Both the position numbers and the translations under genes were made by a program. DNA of 64,000 nucleotides from Chloroflexota bacterium (GTDB taxonomy: Bacteria > Chloroflexota > Anaerolineae > Promineifilales > Promineifilaceae). Numbering within the stretch: position 1 is the first letter of the stretch; each line of letters begins with the position of its first letter. Shown here in pieces: positions 16,624 through 25,376 of this stretch. The stretch covers positions 108,470-172,469 of the forward strand of contig JACTMP010000026.1 of assembly GCA_014584575.1 (NCBI GenBank), read 5' to 3'. The notes below the pieces were generated by a model. That model was not told the DNA's origin, searched no databases, and worked only from the letters and a program-made list of their open reading frames with translations.

Positions 16624-17838
16624 TTAAATAATGCCTTCCTCACGCAGGGTGGCAACGGCCGTTGCCTCATACCCCAACAGAGTGTGCAAAATCTCCTCCG
16701 TATGTTCGCCGAGCAGCGGCGGCGGGTAACGGACGGTGACCGGGTTGGTGGGGATTTGCAAGGGGGAGGCGACCAGGGGAACGGCGCCGGCAGTGGGGTG
16801 GGGGACATCCTGACGTAAACGGCGCGCCTGAACCTGCTCATTGGCAAATACCTGGGCCATATTGTTGATGGGGCCGTTGGGGATGCCAATCTCTTCACAG
16901 AGAGCCATCCAGTCGGCAGCATCACGGGTGGCAAATAACTCGTTGAGCAGGCTGATAACCTCTTCCCGGTGGGCCAGCCGGTCGGCATTGCTGGCAAACC
17001 GGGCATCGTCAATCCATTCGCGGTGATGGACGGCCGTGCAAAATTTACGCCACTGCCCATCATTGCCACACGCAAAGGCAAAGTATTGGTCACGCGCCCG
17101 GAACTCCTGGTAGGGCACAATGTTGGGGTGTCCATTGCCATATCGCCCCGGCAGTTCACCAGACACCAGGTAATTGCTGGCCACATAAGACATCAGCGCC
17201 ACTTGCGAATCCAGCAGCGCCATGTCAATGTACTGCCCTTGCCCGGTGCGCTCCCGCGCAAAGAGCGCCGCCAATATCGCATTACAGGCAAACATGCCCG
17301 TGGACAGGTCGGCAATGGCTATCCCGGCGCGCACCGGTTCACCTGCCTCCGGTCCCGTGACGCTCATAAAACCGCCCATTGCCTGCACCATAAAGTCGTA
17401 CCCGGCCCGGTCTTTGTAAGGCCCTGTTGTGCCATAGCCGGTGATGGTGCAATAAATGAGACCGGGGCGTAGCTGCTGCAACGTTTCATAATCCAGCCCC
17501 CAACGAGCCAGCGTACCGGTGCGGAAGTTGTCTACCAGCACATCTCCCTGGTGGATGAGTGTGCGTAAAATTTCTAACCCTTTGGCGCTTTTCAAATTGA
17601 GAGTCAGGCTGCGTTTATTGCGGTTGGCAGCCAGAAAATAAGCGGCTTCTCCCCGACGGCCGTCAGCCGTGGCTGTAAATGGCGGCCCCCATTGCCGGGT
17701 ATCATCCCCTGTTCCCGGCGCTTCAATCTTGATCACGTCTGCCCCCAAATCGCCCAACATCATGGTGCAGTATGGCCCCGCCAGCACGCGCGTCAGGTCA
17801 ATGACGCGCACACCGGTTAACAACCCTGGTTCACTCAT
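16624..17838 (-). CDS. Family III (CaiB/BaiF) CoA-transferase
   Basis: A 404-residue formyl-CoA-transferase-like enzyme that moves CoA between acyl groups through an aspartyl-CoA intermediate. The N-terminal GVRVIDLTRVLAGPYCTMMLGDLGADVIKIE is diagnostic. The catalytic Asp is expected in AIADLSTGMFA near residue 168. The C-terminal PPPLLGEHTEEIL is also typical. The start at 17838 has a ggaggag site. It converges with the MenE-like gene across the MITE. Substrates cannot be assigned. Confidence 0.9.
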   Translation of the reverse strand: MSEPGLLTGVRVIDLTRVLAGPYCTMMLGDLGADVIKIEAPGTGDDTRQWGPPFTATADGRRGEAAYFLAANRNKRSLTLNLKSAKGLEILRTLIHQGDVLVDNFRTGTLARWGLDYETLQQLRPGLIYCTITGYGTTGPYKDRAGYDFMVQAMGGFMSVTGPEAGEPVRAGIAIADLSTGMFACNAILAALFARERTGQGQYIDMALLDSQVALMSYVASNYLVSGELPGRYGNGHPNIVPYQEFRARDQYFAFACGNDGQWRKFCTAVHHREWIDDARFASNADRLAHREEVISLLNELFATRDAADWMALCEEIGIPNGPINNMAQVFANEQVQARRLRQDVPHPTAGAVPLVASPLQIPTNPVTVRYPPPLLGEHTEEILHTLLGYEATAVATLREEGII

Positions 17839-17899
17839 TGTCTCTCCTCCTTCAGGTGTAAAACCCGCCATCTATACCAACGAAGGGCATAATCTGGCA

Positions 17900-18011
17900 T
17901 TGTAGCCGGCGGTTGAAACCGCGCCTACAAGTGCAAAGTCGGCCTTCGCCGACTAATCCCTAGACCGCGGAGGCGGTCTTTGCAATTGTTGCCGCGAATT
18001 CCATTCGCCTG
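17900..18011. repeat. Chain of small intergenic hairpins (gccgcgaatt family, copy 1)
   Basis: Consecutive short palindromes: an imperfect tgtagccgg..., then gtcggc/gccgac, agaccgc/gcggtct, and gcgaat/attcgc. A related chain with the shared agaccgcg-aggnggtctttgc and gccgcgaatt blocks lies at 51388-51469. It fills the space between the CoA-transferase start and the aceK stop. Confidence 0.65.
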
Positions 18012-18079
18012 GCAAAATGACGCTTTATGGTGCTTTATGGCCTTTGGCAGTCTTCCATCTCAGTATCACCTTAGCCGCC

Positions 18080-19819
18080 TCAAGTCGCCGGGTAGAGACG
18101 CTGGCGCTGGCTGTATGGCAGGATGTGGATGTAATCGCCGGTTTGCAGCCGGGTTTGGGTGGTGTGCCAGTAAGGAGTATCCAGCAGATCGTGATGATGT
18201 GCCAGAAATTCTGCCTGCAAGGGGGAGGGCAGCCCCATGAAGTGCAGGAATTCCTGGGGGAAGATGTCCCCTTCGGCGATGTGAAACCAGGGTTCGTCGG
18301 CCAGTTCGTCTTCGTAGGTGGCGGCGGCAGGAAAACGACGGAAGTGACAGTCGGTGAGCGGCCGTAGCTCGTCGTAGTCGTAGAAGACCACACGGCCGTG
18401 CCGCGTCACGCCAAAGTTTTTCAGCAGCATATCACCGGGGAAGATGTTGGTGGCGGCCATATCTTTGATGGCACGGCCGTAATCCCGGATGGCGGCCTTT
18501 GCCTCTGGTTCGTCCACCTGGCGAATATACATATCCAGCGGTGTCACCCGCCGCTGCACATACGCATGGGTAATGACTACCGTATCTCCCTTCACCTGCG
18601 CGGCTTGCCCGGCTACGGCCAGCAGTTCGGCCAGCAACGCCGGGTCAAAACGCGCCCGGTCAAATTCCAGGAACTCAAATGATTGCGCATCTACCAGCCG
18701 GCCAGCGCGGTCATGGCGGAACACCATATCGTATTGAGCCATCACATTTTGCCGCGTCACTTTCTTCGGATCGGCAAAATGGTCTTTGATCACCTTAAAC
18801 ACCAGGTCATAATCGGGCAGGCTAAACACGGCCATCACCATGCCCTTCTGCCCTGGCGCAATCTGGAACTGCGCCTCCGATTGGGCCAGATGGCGCAAAA
18901 TGTCACGGTACAATTCCGTCTTGCCATGTTTGTTATAGCCCAGTGAAATGTAAATTTCGGCGATGCGCTTTTGGGGAATCAAGGTGGCAATGAAAGCCAC
19001 CAGGTCGTAGGGGCGGTCAATTTTGACGTGGAAGTAAGAGCGGGTGAAGCCGAACAGGATGCTGACGCTGGTGGCGTCTAGCAGCACACTGTCTACATAC
19101 AGCCCGTCACGGCCGTGCAGCAGGCACAACACGCAGGGGATGATCTGACTACTCGCCTGAATCCGCCCCACCAGATACGCCCCCTGGCTGCGGTAAAAGC
19201 CACTTTTGACCATGTCAATCCGCTGCATGGCCAAACCCTGCTCAACCAGATGTGCCTGGATGCGGGCGGCAATGAGCCGGCAATCTTGTTCCAGGTGGGC
19301 AAAGTGGTTGGCGGGATGGTAGCTGCTGATGATTTCGTAAAGGAGGTCGGCTTTGGGTTGGGGCAGTTTGTAAGTGCGATAGACTTTGTGGCGGGAGGGG
19401 GTGGGCGGTGACTGGTAATCGGTGGTCACAAACTCGATCTGCGGGTCTACGCCGACGGTGGTGAAGATGCGGCGGGTAATGGAGTTGAAAAAGGTTTCGG
19501 CCAGTTCCCAATCATCGCGGGGAAAGATGTAGCCGGAGTAGACGGCCTTCATGCTGGCCCATACCAGTTTGTCGCATAGCCGGTCTGCCAACAAGTTGTG
19601 CACCTGGAGAACCGTCTGGTCAACAACTGTTTTATACAGTTCCAGGCGCTCTTCGGCATCGGCGCGACGGCCGTGCCACTCTTGCTGTTCAAATCGTTGT
19701 GGCGCGCGTTCGGTGATGGCTTGAAAGCGGGCGCAGTAGTGCTGGAATGCCTGGTAAATAATGCCCGCGCCCATGTTGGCTAACCGGCTGTCTGATGGGC
19801 GATTGAGGTCTAGCTGCAT
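18080..19819 (-). CDS. aceK: Isocitrate dehydrogenase kinase/phosphatase AceK
   Basis: A 579-residue bifunctional kinase/phosphatase of normal length. In known hosts it phosphorylates isocitrate dehydrogenase to divert carbon into the glyoxylate shunt. The nucleotide-binding APGQKGMVMAVFSLPDYDLVFKVIKD lies near residue 310, with catalytic-loop FPGDMLLKNFG and metal-binding VVFYDYDEL near 450-470. The regulatory N-terminal half is intact. Neither aceA, aceB nor icd is adjacent. AceK is best known from Proteobacteria, so its presence in this background is noteworthy. ATG at 19819 fits the family N-terminus. Confidence 0.93.
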   Translation of the reverse strand: MQLDLNRPSDSRLANMGAGIIYQAFQHYCARFQAITERAPQRFEQQEWHGRRADAEERLELYKTVVDQTVLQVHNLLADRLCDKLVWASMKAVYSGYIFPRDDWELAETFFNSITRRIFTTVGVDPQIEFVTTDYQSPPTPSRHKVYRTYKLPQPKADLLYEIISSYHPANHFAHLEQDCRLIAARIQAHLVEQGLAMQRIDMVKSGFYRSQGAYLVGRIQASSQIIPCVLCLLHGRDGLYVDSVLLDATSVSILFGFTRSYFHVKIDRPYDLVAFIATLIPQKRIAEIYISLGYNKHGKTELYRDILRHLAQSEAQFQIAPGQKGMVMAVFSLPDYDLVFKVIKDHFADPKKVTRQNVMAQYDMVFRHDRAGRLVDAQSFEFLEFDRARFDPALLAELLAVAGQAAQVKGDTVVITHAYVQRRVTPLDMYIRQVDEPEAKAAIRDYGRAIKDMAATNIFPGDMLLKNFGVTRHGRVVFYDYDELRPLTDCHFRRFPAAATYEDELADEPWFHIAEGDIFPQEFLHFMGLPSPLQAEFLAHHHDLLDTPYWHTTQTRLQTGDYIHILPYSQRQRLYPAT

Positions 19820-19859
19820 GGCCGTAGTATAACGCGATTGGCTTACGAGACGTAGGAAG

Positions 19860-21044
19860 ATGGCACGTTTGACGGCCGTACCCACCGTTAAGACAATTAC
19901 CGTTATGGTTTGCATCCGATATTGTCTCCTGGTTTGTTTGTGTGTGTGGCTGCTGGTTGCCTGCCGGTCGCCAGAGAGCTTGCCGGTGGCAAGTGGCACA
20001 TTGCAGGTGACGGCAACGGCCGTGCCCACGTCTACCCCTTCACCCACATCCTCCCCTGTCCCGTCGGTAACAGCCTCGGCGACTGCCTCGGCAACGGCCG
20101 TGCCGCCCACCCATACACCGCCACCTTTGCCAACGGCCGTGCCTACGGCCACGGCCTCATCCCCACCACCATTGCCAACGGCGGAGCGCACCTGCCCGGA
20201 GCCGCCGCCCATCAAGCCGGATTACCAGCGTAACATTTTGGGTGAACAGCCCTGGCCGACGCCGGATGCAACGATTTCACAGACGCACTTTTGGCTGACT
20301 GACCCGGTGTTGGGCGGGCGCAAGCCGTTGGCAAATGGGTATTATCCGTATGGGTGGGATGGCGACGGCCGTTTCCTGCTGCACAATGGCGCGGATATGC
20401 CGGCGACGCGGGGGACGATGGTCACGGCCGTTGCCGATGGCACAGTCGTCGTGGCCCAGCCGGACGCAGACGAGATGTACGGCTGGCGTTGTGACTGGTA
20501 CGGGCAACTGGTGGTGCTGGAACTGGATGCGCAATGGCAGGGGCAGCCGGTGTATGTGTTGTACGGCCATGTGCAGTTGATTCAAGTGGAACCGGGGCAG
20601 TGGGTGAAACGGGGTGAGCCTATTGCCGAGATTGGGGTGGAGGGGGTATCGGCCGTACCGCATCTGCACCTGGAGGTCCGTATAGGCAGTAACGACTTTG
20701 CGGCAACCGGTAACCCGATGTTGTGGCTGGAACCACTGCCGGGGATGGGGGTGCTGGCGGGGCGATTGGTAGATGGGCAGGGACGGCCGTGGCAGGGGGC
20801 GCGCCTCACCTTGATTGAGTCTACCCCCGATGGGCCGGTTTACCATTATACCTTCACCTACCTGGACGACCCGCAGCACCTCATTCACCCCGACGCAGCC
20901 CTGGCCGAAAATTTCCTCTTTGCCGATTTGCCGCCGGGCAACTACACCTTATTTGCAGCCATAGCGGGGCAGGAATACCGGCAGCCGGTGGTGGTGGCTG
21001 GCGGGGGAGTGACGGCCGTGGAGATTGTGACTGAATTGCCATGA
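19860..21044 (+). CDS. M23 (LytM-type) peptidase-fold lipoprotein
   Basis: A 394-residue exported protein. A signal peptide ends in lipobox LVAC near residue 35. A long Thr/Ser/Pro linker (about 45-108), partly encoded by ACGGCCGT-containing repeats, leads to a LytM/M23 domain (about 160-290). The Zn ligands of this fold are present: H and D in HNGADMP, and HLHLEV. A C-terminal carboxypeptidase-regulatory-like beta domain follows (GRLVDGQGRPWQGARLTL). The active-site set suggests a working peptidoglycan endopeptidase at the cell surface. The Met at 19905 is an alternative start. It is divergent from aceK. Confidence 0.85.
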   Translation: MARLTAVPTVKTITVMVCIRYCLLVCLCVWLLVACRSPESLPVASGTLQVTATAVPTSTPSPTSSPVPSVTASATASATAVPPTHTPPPLPTAVPTATASSPPPLPTAERTCPEPPPIKPDYQRNILGEQPWPTPDATISQTHFWLTDPVLGGRKPLANGYYPYGWDGDGRFLLHNGADMPATRGTMVTAVADGTVVVAQPDADEMYGWRCDWYGQLVVLELDAQWQGQPVYVLYGHVQLIQVEPGQWVKRGEPIAEIGVEGVSAVPHLHLEVRIGSNDFAATGNPMLWLEPLPGMGVLAGRLVDGQGRPWQGARLTLIESTPDGPVYHYTFTYLDDPQHLIHPDAALAENFLFADLPPGNYTLFAAIAGQEYRQPVVVAGGGVTAVEIVTELP

Positions 21045-21086
21045 TGCGCCATTCTGAATCCCATCCGGCCCCGCTGTGGCCTGGTG

Positions 21087-22778
21087 TTATTGGCTCAGTT
21101 GTACCAGTTGCGCCAGTTCGCTTACGGCCGTGTCATCCATCTGGCTGGACAGGCGCTGCACGCGAATGCGTACATCGTTCATGCTCACGCCCTCGGCCCA
21201 ATAGCTCTGGCGCAGCAGTTCCGCCCATTGGCTGACGGTGACGGCAAGCTGGTAGTGCAGCGGGGCGGCGTCAAAGGAACGCGCCAGATTATCGGTGCTA
21301 AAGACGCCGTTAATCTCTTGCACGGCGCGGGTTTGCGGGTCTTGCCAGCGCAGGTAAACGGTAGCCATCCGCCCTTGTGCGCCGGGGGTTAGCTGCACGG
21401 CGTAGATGGCAACGGCCGTGTGCCCCGCGCCAAACTCCGCTGCATCCACCTCATTGTTGCGGAAATCCTGGTCGGCAATAGCCCGGTTTTCATAGCCCAC
21501 CAACCGGTATTGCTGCACCACCTGCGGGTCAAACTCCACCTGGATTTTGGCATCCAGGCCAATGGTTTGCAGCGTGCCCATGATGTCTTCCACAAAGACC
21601 CGGCGGGCTTCGTTCAGATTATCCACGTAGGCATACATGCCATCGCCCTGGTCGGCCAATTGTTCCATCATCACATCGTTATAGTTGCCCAGCCCCACGC
21701 CAATGGTGGTCAGGTGGATGCCGGCGTCGGCGTAGCCGCGAATTTTGGCCGCCAGGCTGTTGGGGCCGGTGTCGCCTACGTTGGCGACGCCATCGGAGGC
21801 CAGGATGATGCGGTTGATGCCGCCAGGGATGTATGCCTGGTTAGCCACGTCATACCCCATCAGCAGACCCGCTTCCAGGTTGGTGGAGCCTTCGGTTTGC
21901 AGGGTGTTGATGGCATTCAGAATGGCCTGCCGTTCGGAACCGGCGGTGGGATAGAGCACGGTGCGGGCGCTGTTGCCATAGACGACAATGGCGACTTTGT
22001 CGTCGGTGCGCAGCCGGTCTACCAGCAGCGCCAGCGATTCTTTGACCAGGCCGAGGCGGTTCTCCTGGGCCATGGAGCCGGAGACATCAATGACAAAAAC
22101 GAGATTGGCCGACGGCCGTTCCGCTTCCGGCACATCATACCCCTGCACCCCAATGCGCAGGAAATAGGTGCCGTCATTGTGGAAGGGAGAGGGTGCGCCG
22201 TCGGCGTAAATGGCAAAGGCCACATCGGGTGGATTTTGGTAGCCCTGGTCAAAGGAGTTGATAAACTCTTCCACGCGCACCGCTTCCGGCGGCGGGCGCA
22301 GGCCATCCTGCAAATAGCGTTTGGCGATGTTGTAGGAGCCGGTGTCTACATCCAGCGAAAAGGTGGACAGGTTGTCTACGCTGGTGAGGATGTAGGGATT
22401 GACGCCATATTGCTCAAAGAACATGGCATTGGGGGCGGCGGCCGGCGCTGTAGGGGCAGCGGTGGGCATGGGGACGATGGCTGTTTCTGTGCGCGGCTGT
22501 GGTATTCCACTGACCGGCGGCAGAGGGGCGGCGGCTTCCAGGGCAGGCGCTTCTTGTTCGGTGGTGGTGTTTGCATATTGGTCAACGACTACTGTTTCCA
22601 CGACCACACGGGTAACTTCAACTGCCTGTCCTTCAACAGTGACAGTTTCAACCACCGTTTCGGTGACAATGCGGGTGACTTCTACTGTCTGTGCTTCGGG
22701 TTTCTCAATACTACCGCAAGCGGCAAAAATGAGGGTGAGGAAGGCCAATACAATGAGGGTTTGGGTTCTGTTCTTCAT
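21087..22778 (-). CDS. von Willebrand factor A lipoprotein (YfbK-like)
   Basis: A 563-residue protein with a lipoprotein signal (IFAACGS). A charged beta linker of repeated VEVTR(I/V)V-ETVV units follows at about 30-70. A YfbK-type N-terminal domain includes TFSLDVDTGSYN..RR-like and VEEFINSFDQGY. The VWA domain at about 222-400 has MIDAS motif DVSGSM, Thr in STNLEAG and Asp in ILASDGVANVG. A C-terminal YfbK domain ends it. It probably binds metal and an extracellular or periplasmic partner. The role is unknown. Confidence 0.88.
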   Translation of the reverse strand: MKNRTQTLIVLAFLTLIFAACGSIEKPEAQTVEVTRIVTETVVETVTVEGQAVEVTRVVVETVVVDQYANTTTEQEAPALEAAAPLPPVSGIPQPRTETAIVPMPTAAPTAPAAAPNAMFFEQYGVNPYILTSVDNLSTFSLDVDTGSYNIAKRYLQDGLRPPPEAVRVEEFINSFDQGYQNPPDVAFAIYADGAPSPFHNDGTYFLRIGVQGYDVPEAERPSANLVFVIDVSGSMAQENRLGLVKESLALLVDRLRTDDKVAIVVYGNSARTVLYPTAGSERQAILNAINTLQTEGSTNLEAGLLMGYDVANQAYIPGGINRIILASDGVANVGDTGPNSLAAKIRGYADAGIHLTTIGVGLGNYNDVMMEQLADQGDGMYAYVDNLNEARRVFVEDIMGTLQTIGLDAKIQVEFDPQVVQQYRLVGYENRAIADQDFRNNEVDAAEFGAGHTAVAIYAVQLTPGAQGRMATVYLRWQDPQTRAVQEINGVFSTDNLARSFDAAPLHYQLAVTVSQWAELLRQSYWAEGVSMNDVRIRVQRLSSQMDDTAVSELAQLVQLSQ

Positions 22779-22815
22779 GGGATTCTCTCCTGTTTATTTG
22801 GAATTCGTTCTATTG

Positions 22816-22901
22816 TCAGTAGATCGAAGCGGAGTTCGCATCCTCAGATGCGAACTGGTGGGCATCTGAGGATGCCCACTCCTTCCATTTCGATCTACTG
22901 A
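22816..22901. repeat. Composite palindromic element (tcagtagatcgaa ends)
   Basis: Outer arms tcagtagatcgaa (22816-22828) and ttcgatctactga (22889-22901) are exact reverse complements. They enclose two inner hairpins, gttcgcatc/gatgcgaac and gggcatc/gatgccc. Related pieces occur at 30361-30405 and 63291-63330. Confidence 0.8.
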
Positions 22902-23062
22902 TTATGTTTGGGTGGTTGGTTCACCAGTGACCTGTGCATAGAACGACGGCCGTATCTCATTAGTTCCCATGATGTTGTTGGGTGGCAGGTGGCAGGTGGC
23001 GGGTGGGGATGAGGGGGTTGTGAATGGCGGAGGTTTCGCCCGCCTGTCTCGCCCCTACGGGT

Positions 23063-23317
23063 TTACGGTTCGTTGGGCATTTGGGCGATGAGGGAGATGG
23101 TTTGCACGGACACGGCCGTCACCCGCGCCAACAACTCAATCACCTCTTCTTTGTAATCGCGGAAACGGTAGGTATTAAACCGTTCGTGAATGGTGGGGTC
23201 TTTGGGCGTGCGCTCTTTGTAGCGGTCCAGCACCCATTCAATGGCCGAATCGCGCAAGGCATAAGGCATTAACGTACTTGACAACACCACTACAAATTCC
23301 GATACTAGCAAAGCCAT
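23063..23317 (-). pseudogene. C-terminal fragment of a large restriction-modification-type protein
   Basis: The 84-residue frame ends with MPYALRDSAIEWVLDRY, KERTPKDPTI, FNTYRFRDYKEEVIELL and RVTAVSVQTI. This resembles the extreme C-terminus of large type ISP/IIG-like restriction-modification or helicase proteins. The rest of the protein is missing upstream. The matching N-terminal fragment lies at 24952-25320 on the same strand, and the intervening space holds an AT-rich plus-strand cassette. Confidence 0.6.
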
Positions 23318-23393
23318 TATTCAAGCAACGGTTATGCTCAATTTTATTTTTGCTCGCATTACGAGAAATTTAGTAATTCATAGAGGATTGATC

Positions 23394-24233
23394 ATGAGTG
23401 TCGTGATAGTTGTAAAAGTAAGTGAAGGGCTAGTGCTTGCAGCGGATAGTGCAGCTACGTTAACAGGACGTGTAAGGACACCAGATGGAAACTTCGAAGA
23501 AGGGGTTCTTCAGACATTTTATAACGCCAAAAAGTTGTTACAAATCGGAACAGATATACCTATTGGTGTATTAACTTGGGGACAAGCATATATTGGGGTA
23601 CGAACTATCGAAAGTCTGGTTCGTGAATGGGAATATAATTCTGGTTGGCAATCCTTAGAAGTGTTTAGAGAAAAAAATCAAGATCAACAATATTCTGTCA
23701 AAGCTTGTGCAAATGAATTATTTAAACACTTGAAGAAAGCTCATCAAGAGGAATTTGGGAAAATAGATATTGAACAACAACCTGGCTTAGGTATGATTGT
23801 TGCAGGATACTCAGAAGAAGGTTTCTTTCCGGAGGTTTGGCGTTTTGTTATTCCATTCGATGAGAAAATTAGCAATCAACGACCTGATATGAATGGTAAA
23901 CCTAATTTTGGGGCCAGTTGGTTTGGAATAACAGAACCTATTATAAGATTACATTTCGGACGGGATGAAGGGGTTATCCAAATTCTCTCCGAGAAGTTCG
24001 ATATTTCAAAAGAGGAATTGCATGATGCTTTACGATCATTAGAGTATCAAGTGCCTTTTGCACAGATGCCTTTACAGGATGCTATTGAATATGCCAACTA
24101 TATGTTAAACGTAGTTATTGGTCGTTTTAGATTTGTGATTGGCCCTGAGCTGTGTGGAGGGCAAATAGATATTGCTGCAATTACTCAAAGAGAGTTTAAT
24201 TGGATATCAAGAAAAACTTGGAAACTGGTATAG
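23394..24233 (+). CDS. Proteasome-like Ntn-hydrolase-fold protein
   Basis: A 279-residue protein beginning MSVVIVVKVSEGLVLAADSAAT, the layout of proteasome beta-type subunits (small residue after Met, then (G/S)xVLAADSxxT). A YNAKKLLQI..DIPIGVLTWGQAYIG segment follows, which I associate with a bacterial Ntn-hydrolase-like family. Ser2 would be the candidate nucleophile after Met removal. The C-terminal part is helical and charged. The start ATG 23394 has an agagga site. It is AT-rich, unlike its surroundings, and lies first in a three-gene cassette. Activity and partner are unknown. Confidence 0.7.
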   Translation: MSVVIVVKVSEGLVLAADSAATLTGRVRTPDGNFEEGVLQTFYNAKKLLQIGTDIPIGVLTWGQAYIGVRTIESLVREWEYNSGWQSLEVFREKNQDQQYSVKACANELFKHLKKAHQEEFGKIDIEQQPGLGMIVAGYSEEGFFPEVWRFVIPFDEKISNQRPDMNGKPNFGASWFGITEPIIRLHFGRDEGVIQILSEKFDISKEELHDALRSLEYQVPFAQMPLQDAIEYANYMLNVVIGRFRFVIGPELCGGQIDIAAITQREFNWISRKTWKLV

Positions 24234-24243
24234 GAGGTATATT

Positions 24244-24456
24244 ATGTGGCAGCAGTTATACGAAGTGAGACCGGGAGTCACATCTCAAACTACAAATAGA
24301 ATAGAGGAATTAATAAGACCTGATGATTTAATTTTGAGTTTCTTTGACATTAACTCCCCAATCATAGAGACTTCTAAACAGAATGTTTGGGATAAAACTG
24401 CAAGACAAATACTTCAAGAGCATACTGAATTATGGGAGCGATTGGCCGACTTATAA
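24244..24456 (+). CDS. Small protein between Ntn hydrolase and Fic/Doc
   Basis: A 70-residue protein, not recognised. An excellent aggaggt site 6 bases before ATG 24244 supports translation. It starts 10 bases after the Ntn-hydrolase stop, and its last 25 bases overlap the start of the Fic/Doc gene. It is acidic and helical toward the C-terminus (KTARQILQEHTELWERLADL). By position it could be an antitoxin or regulator of the Doc-like protein, but it shows no Phd resemblance. Confidence 0.65.
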   Translation: MWQQLYEVRPGVTSQTTNRIEELIRPDDLILSFFDINSPIIETSKQNVWDKTARQILQEHTELWERLADL

Positions 24457-24866
24457 TCTTCCCAACTCGGGACGACATAGTTAAGCTGAATCGCTATCAT
24501 ATTACCCAAACAGGTGGGACTTTTATTGGCAGTGATAACCTTAGGAGTTCAGGAAGTCTTGAGTGGGTGCTGGATGCAATTCAGCACCCACTTTTTGGTA
24601 TTGACCATTATCCAACATTTGTCGAGAAAGCAGCAAGGCTATCCTGGACAATTGCTGCGGGCCATATATTTCACGACGGAAATAAACGCACGAGCGTATC
24701 AACCCTTTTGATTTTTTTTCAGATAAATGGCTATCGTCTAAATGCATCGCATGACGAAATAATCAATATCATGGTTCGCATCTCTGCACCAGACACAGAA
24801 GAATATTCTTCATATGAAGAATATGTCGGATGGATCAGAAACAAGATTGCTCTTTCTAAAGAATGA
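24432..24866 (+). CDS. Fic/Doc-family protein
   Basis: A 144-residue single-domain protein of Doc-like size. The active-site motif HIFHDGNKRT near residue 77 matches HxFx(D/N)GNKR of the Fic/Doc fold. Upstream LEWVLDAIQHPLFG and FVEKAARLSWTIAAG match the Doc helices. Doc phosphorylates EF-Tu and Fic proteins AMPylate targets; the activity here is undetermined. No inhibitory (S/T)xxxE(G/N) helix is obvious. It is the third gene of an AT-rich cassette and overlaps the 70-aa gene upstream. Confidence 0.85.
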   Translation: MGAIGRLIIFPTRDDIVKLNRYHITQTGGTFIGSDNLRSSGSLEWVLDAIQHPLFGIDHYPTFVEKAARLSWTIAAGHIFHDGNKRTSVSTLLIFFQINGYRLNASHDEIINIMVRISAPDTEEYSSYEEYVGWIRNKIALSKE

Positions 24867-24951
24867 ATCGATTTATAAGAGAAAAGTTTTTTGGTAAGAC
24901 ATTGAGACAAATTTTAATAGGATCTGCACAACCATTCCCCAACTGTTATTT

Positions 24952-25320
24952 CTATATCACTTCTTCGCCAAATTGAATGAGTACGGCCGTTTGCGTGTCT
25001 TCAAATAAAATGTTGTTTTGGGGGTAGCCGTCGGCAAACTTCTTGGCAATCTCCGCGTCCAGGTTGTCGTCGCTGTCCTTGCTCTCCCAATAACCCCAAT
25101 CCTGCCGCAGTGCATCCTTAAGCGTGCCATCGGGGAAGACGGTACGGCCGTGACGGGTGCGGTAATCCAGTTCGGCAATCAGTTCCAGGTTGCGCTGGCG
25201 GGCGTAATGGTTGAGCAGCTCTTTGAATGGTTCGCGCACGGCCGTTTCCTTACGGCTGCCGCCGTAGCGGATAATGCGCTCCACCTTGCTGTGATATTGT
25301 TGGATGAGCTGGACGGACAT
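24952..25320 (-). pseudogene. N-terminal fragment of the same restriction-modification-type protein
   Basis: 122 residues beginning MSVQLIQQYHSKVERIIRYGG. Conserved-looking blocks follow: GSRKETAVREPFKELLNHYA, TVFPDGTLKDALRQDWGYWE, FADGYPQNNILFEDTQTAVL. These match the N-terminus of large type ISP/IIG-like restriction-modification enzymes that normally run to about 1,000 residues. The frame stops at 24952, just where AT-rich DNA begins. Its C-terminal counterpart lies at 23063-23317. No middle portion remains, so the gene is dead. Confidence 0.6.
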
Positions 25321-25336
25321 GGGGGGGAAAAATAAA

Positions 25337-25369
25337 AGGGTTAACTGGTTTCAAAAACCTGTCAACCCT
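25337..25369. repeat. Degenerate cctgtcaggttt-family palindrome
   Basis: Arms agggttaactggttt and aaacctgtcaaccct pair with three mismatches around loop caa. This is the weakest member of the family seen at 35461, 41818, 43624, 44870 and 51203. Confidence 0.5.
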
Positions 25370-25376
25370 GCATCAC

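Noticed and set aside
21420..22901. 493-codon open frame antisense to the VWA lipoprotein
   Set aside because: Low-complexity Gly/His/Val composition with no motif, wholly opposite a well-supported gene.
23112..24984. Absence of ACGGCCGT used alone as proof of foreign origin
   Set aside because: A longer octamer-free stretch (about 45.3-48.2 kb) lies in the giant surface gene, so absence only supports the GC and gene-disruption evidence.
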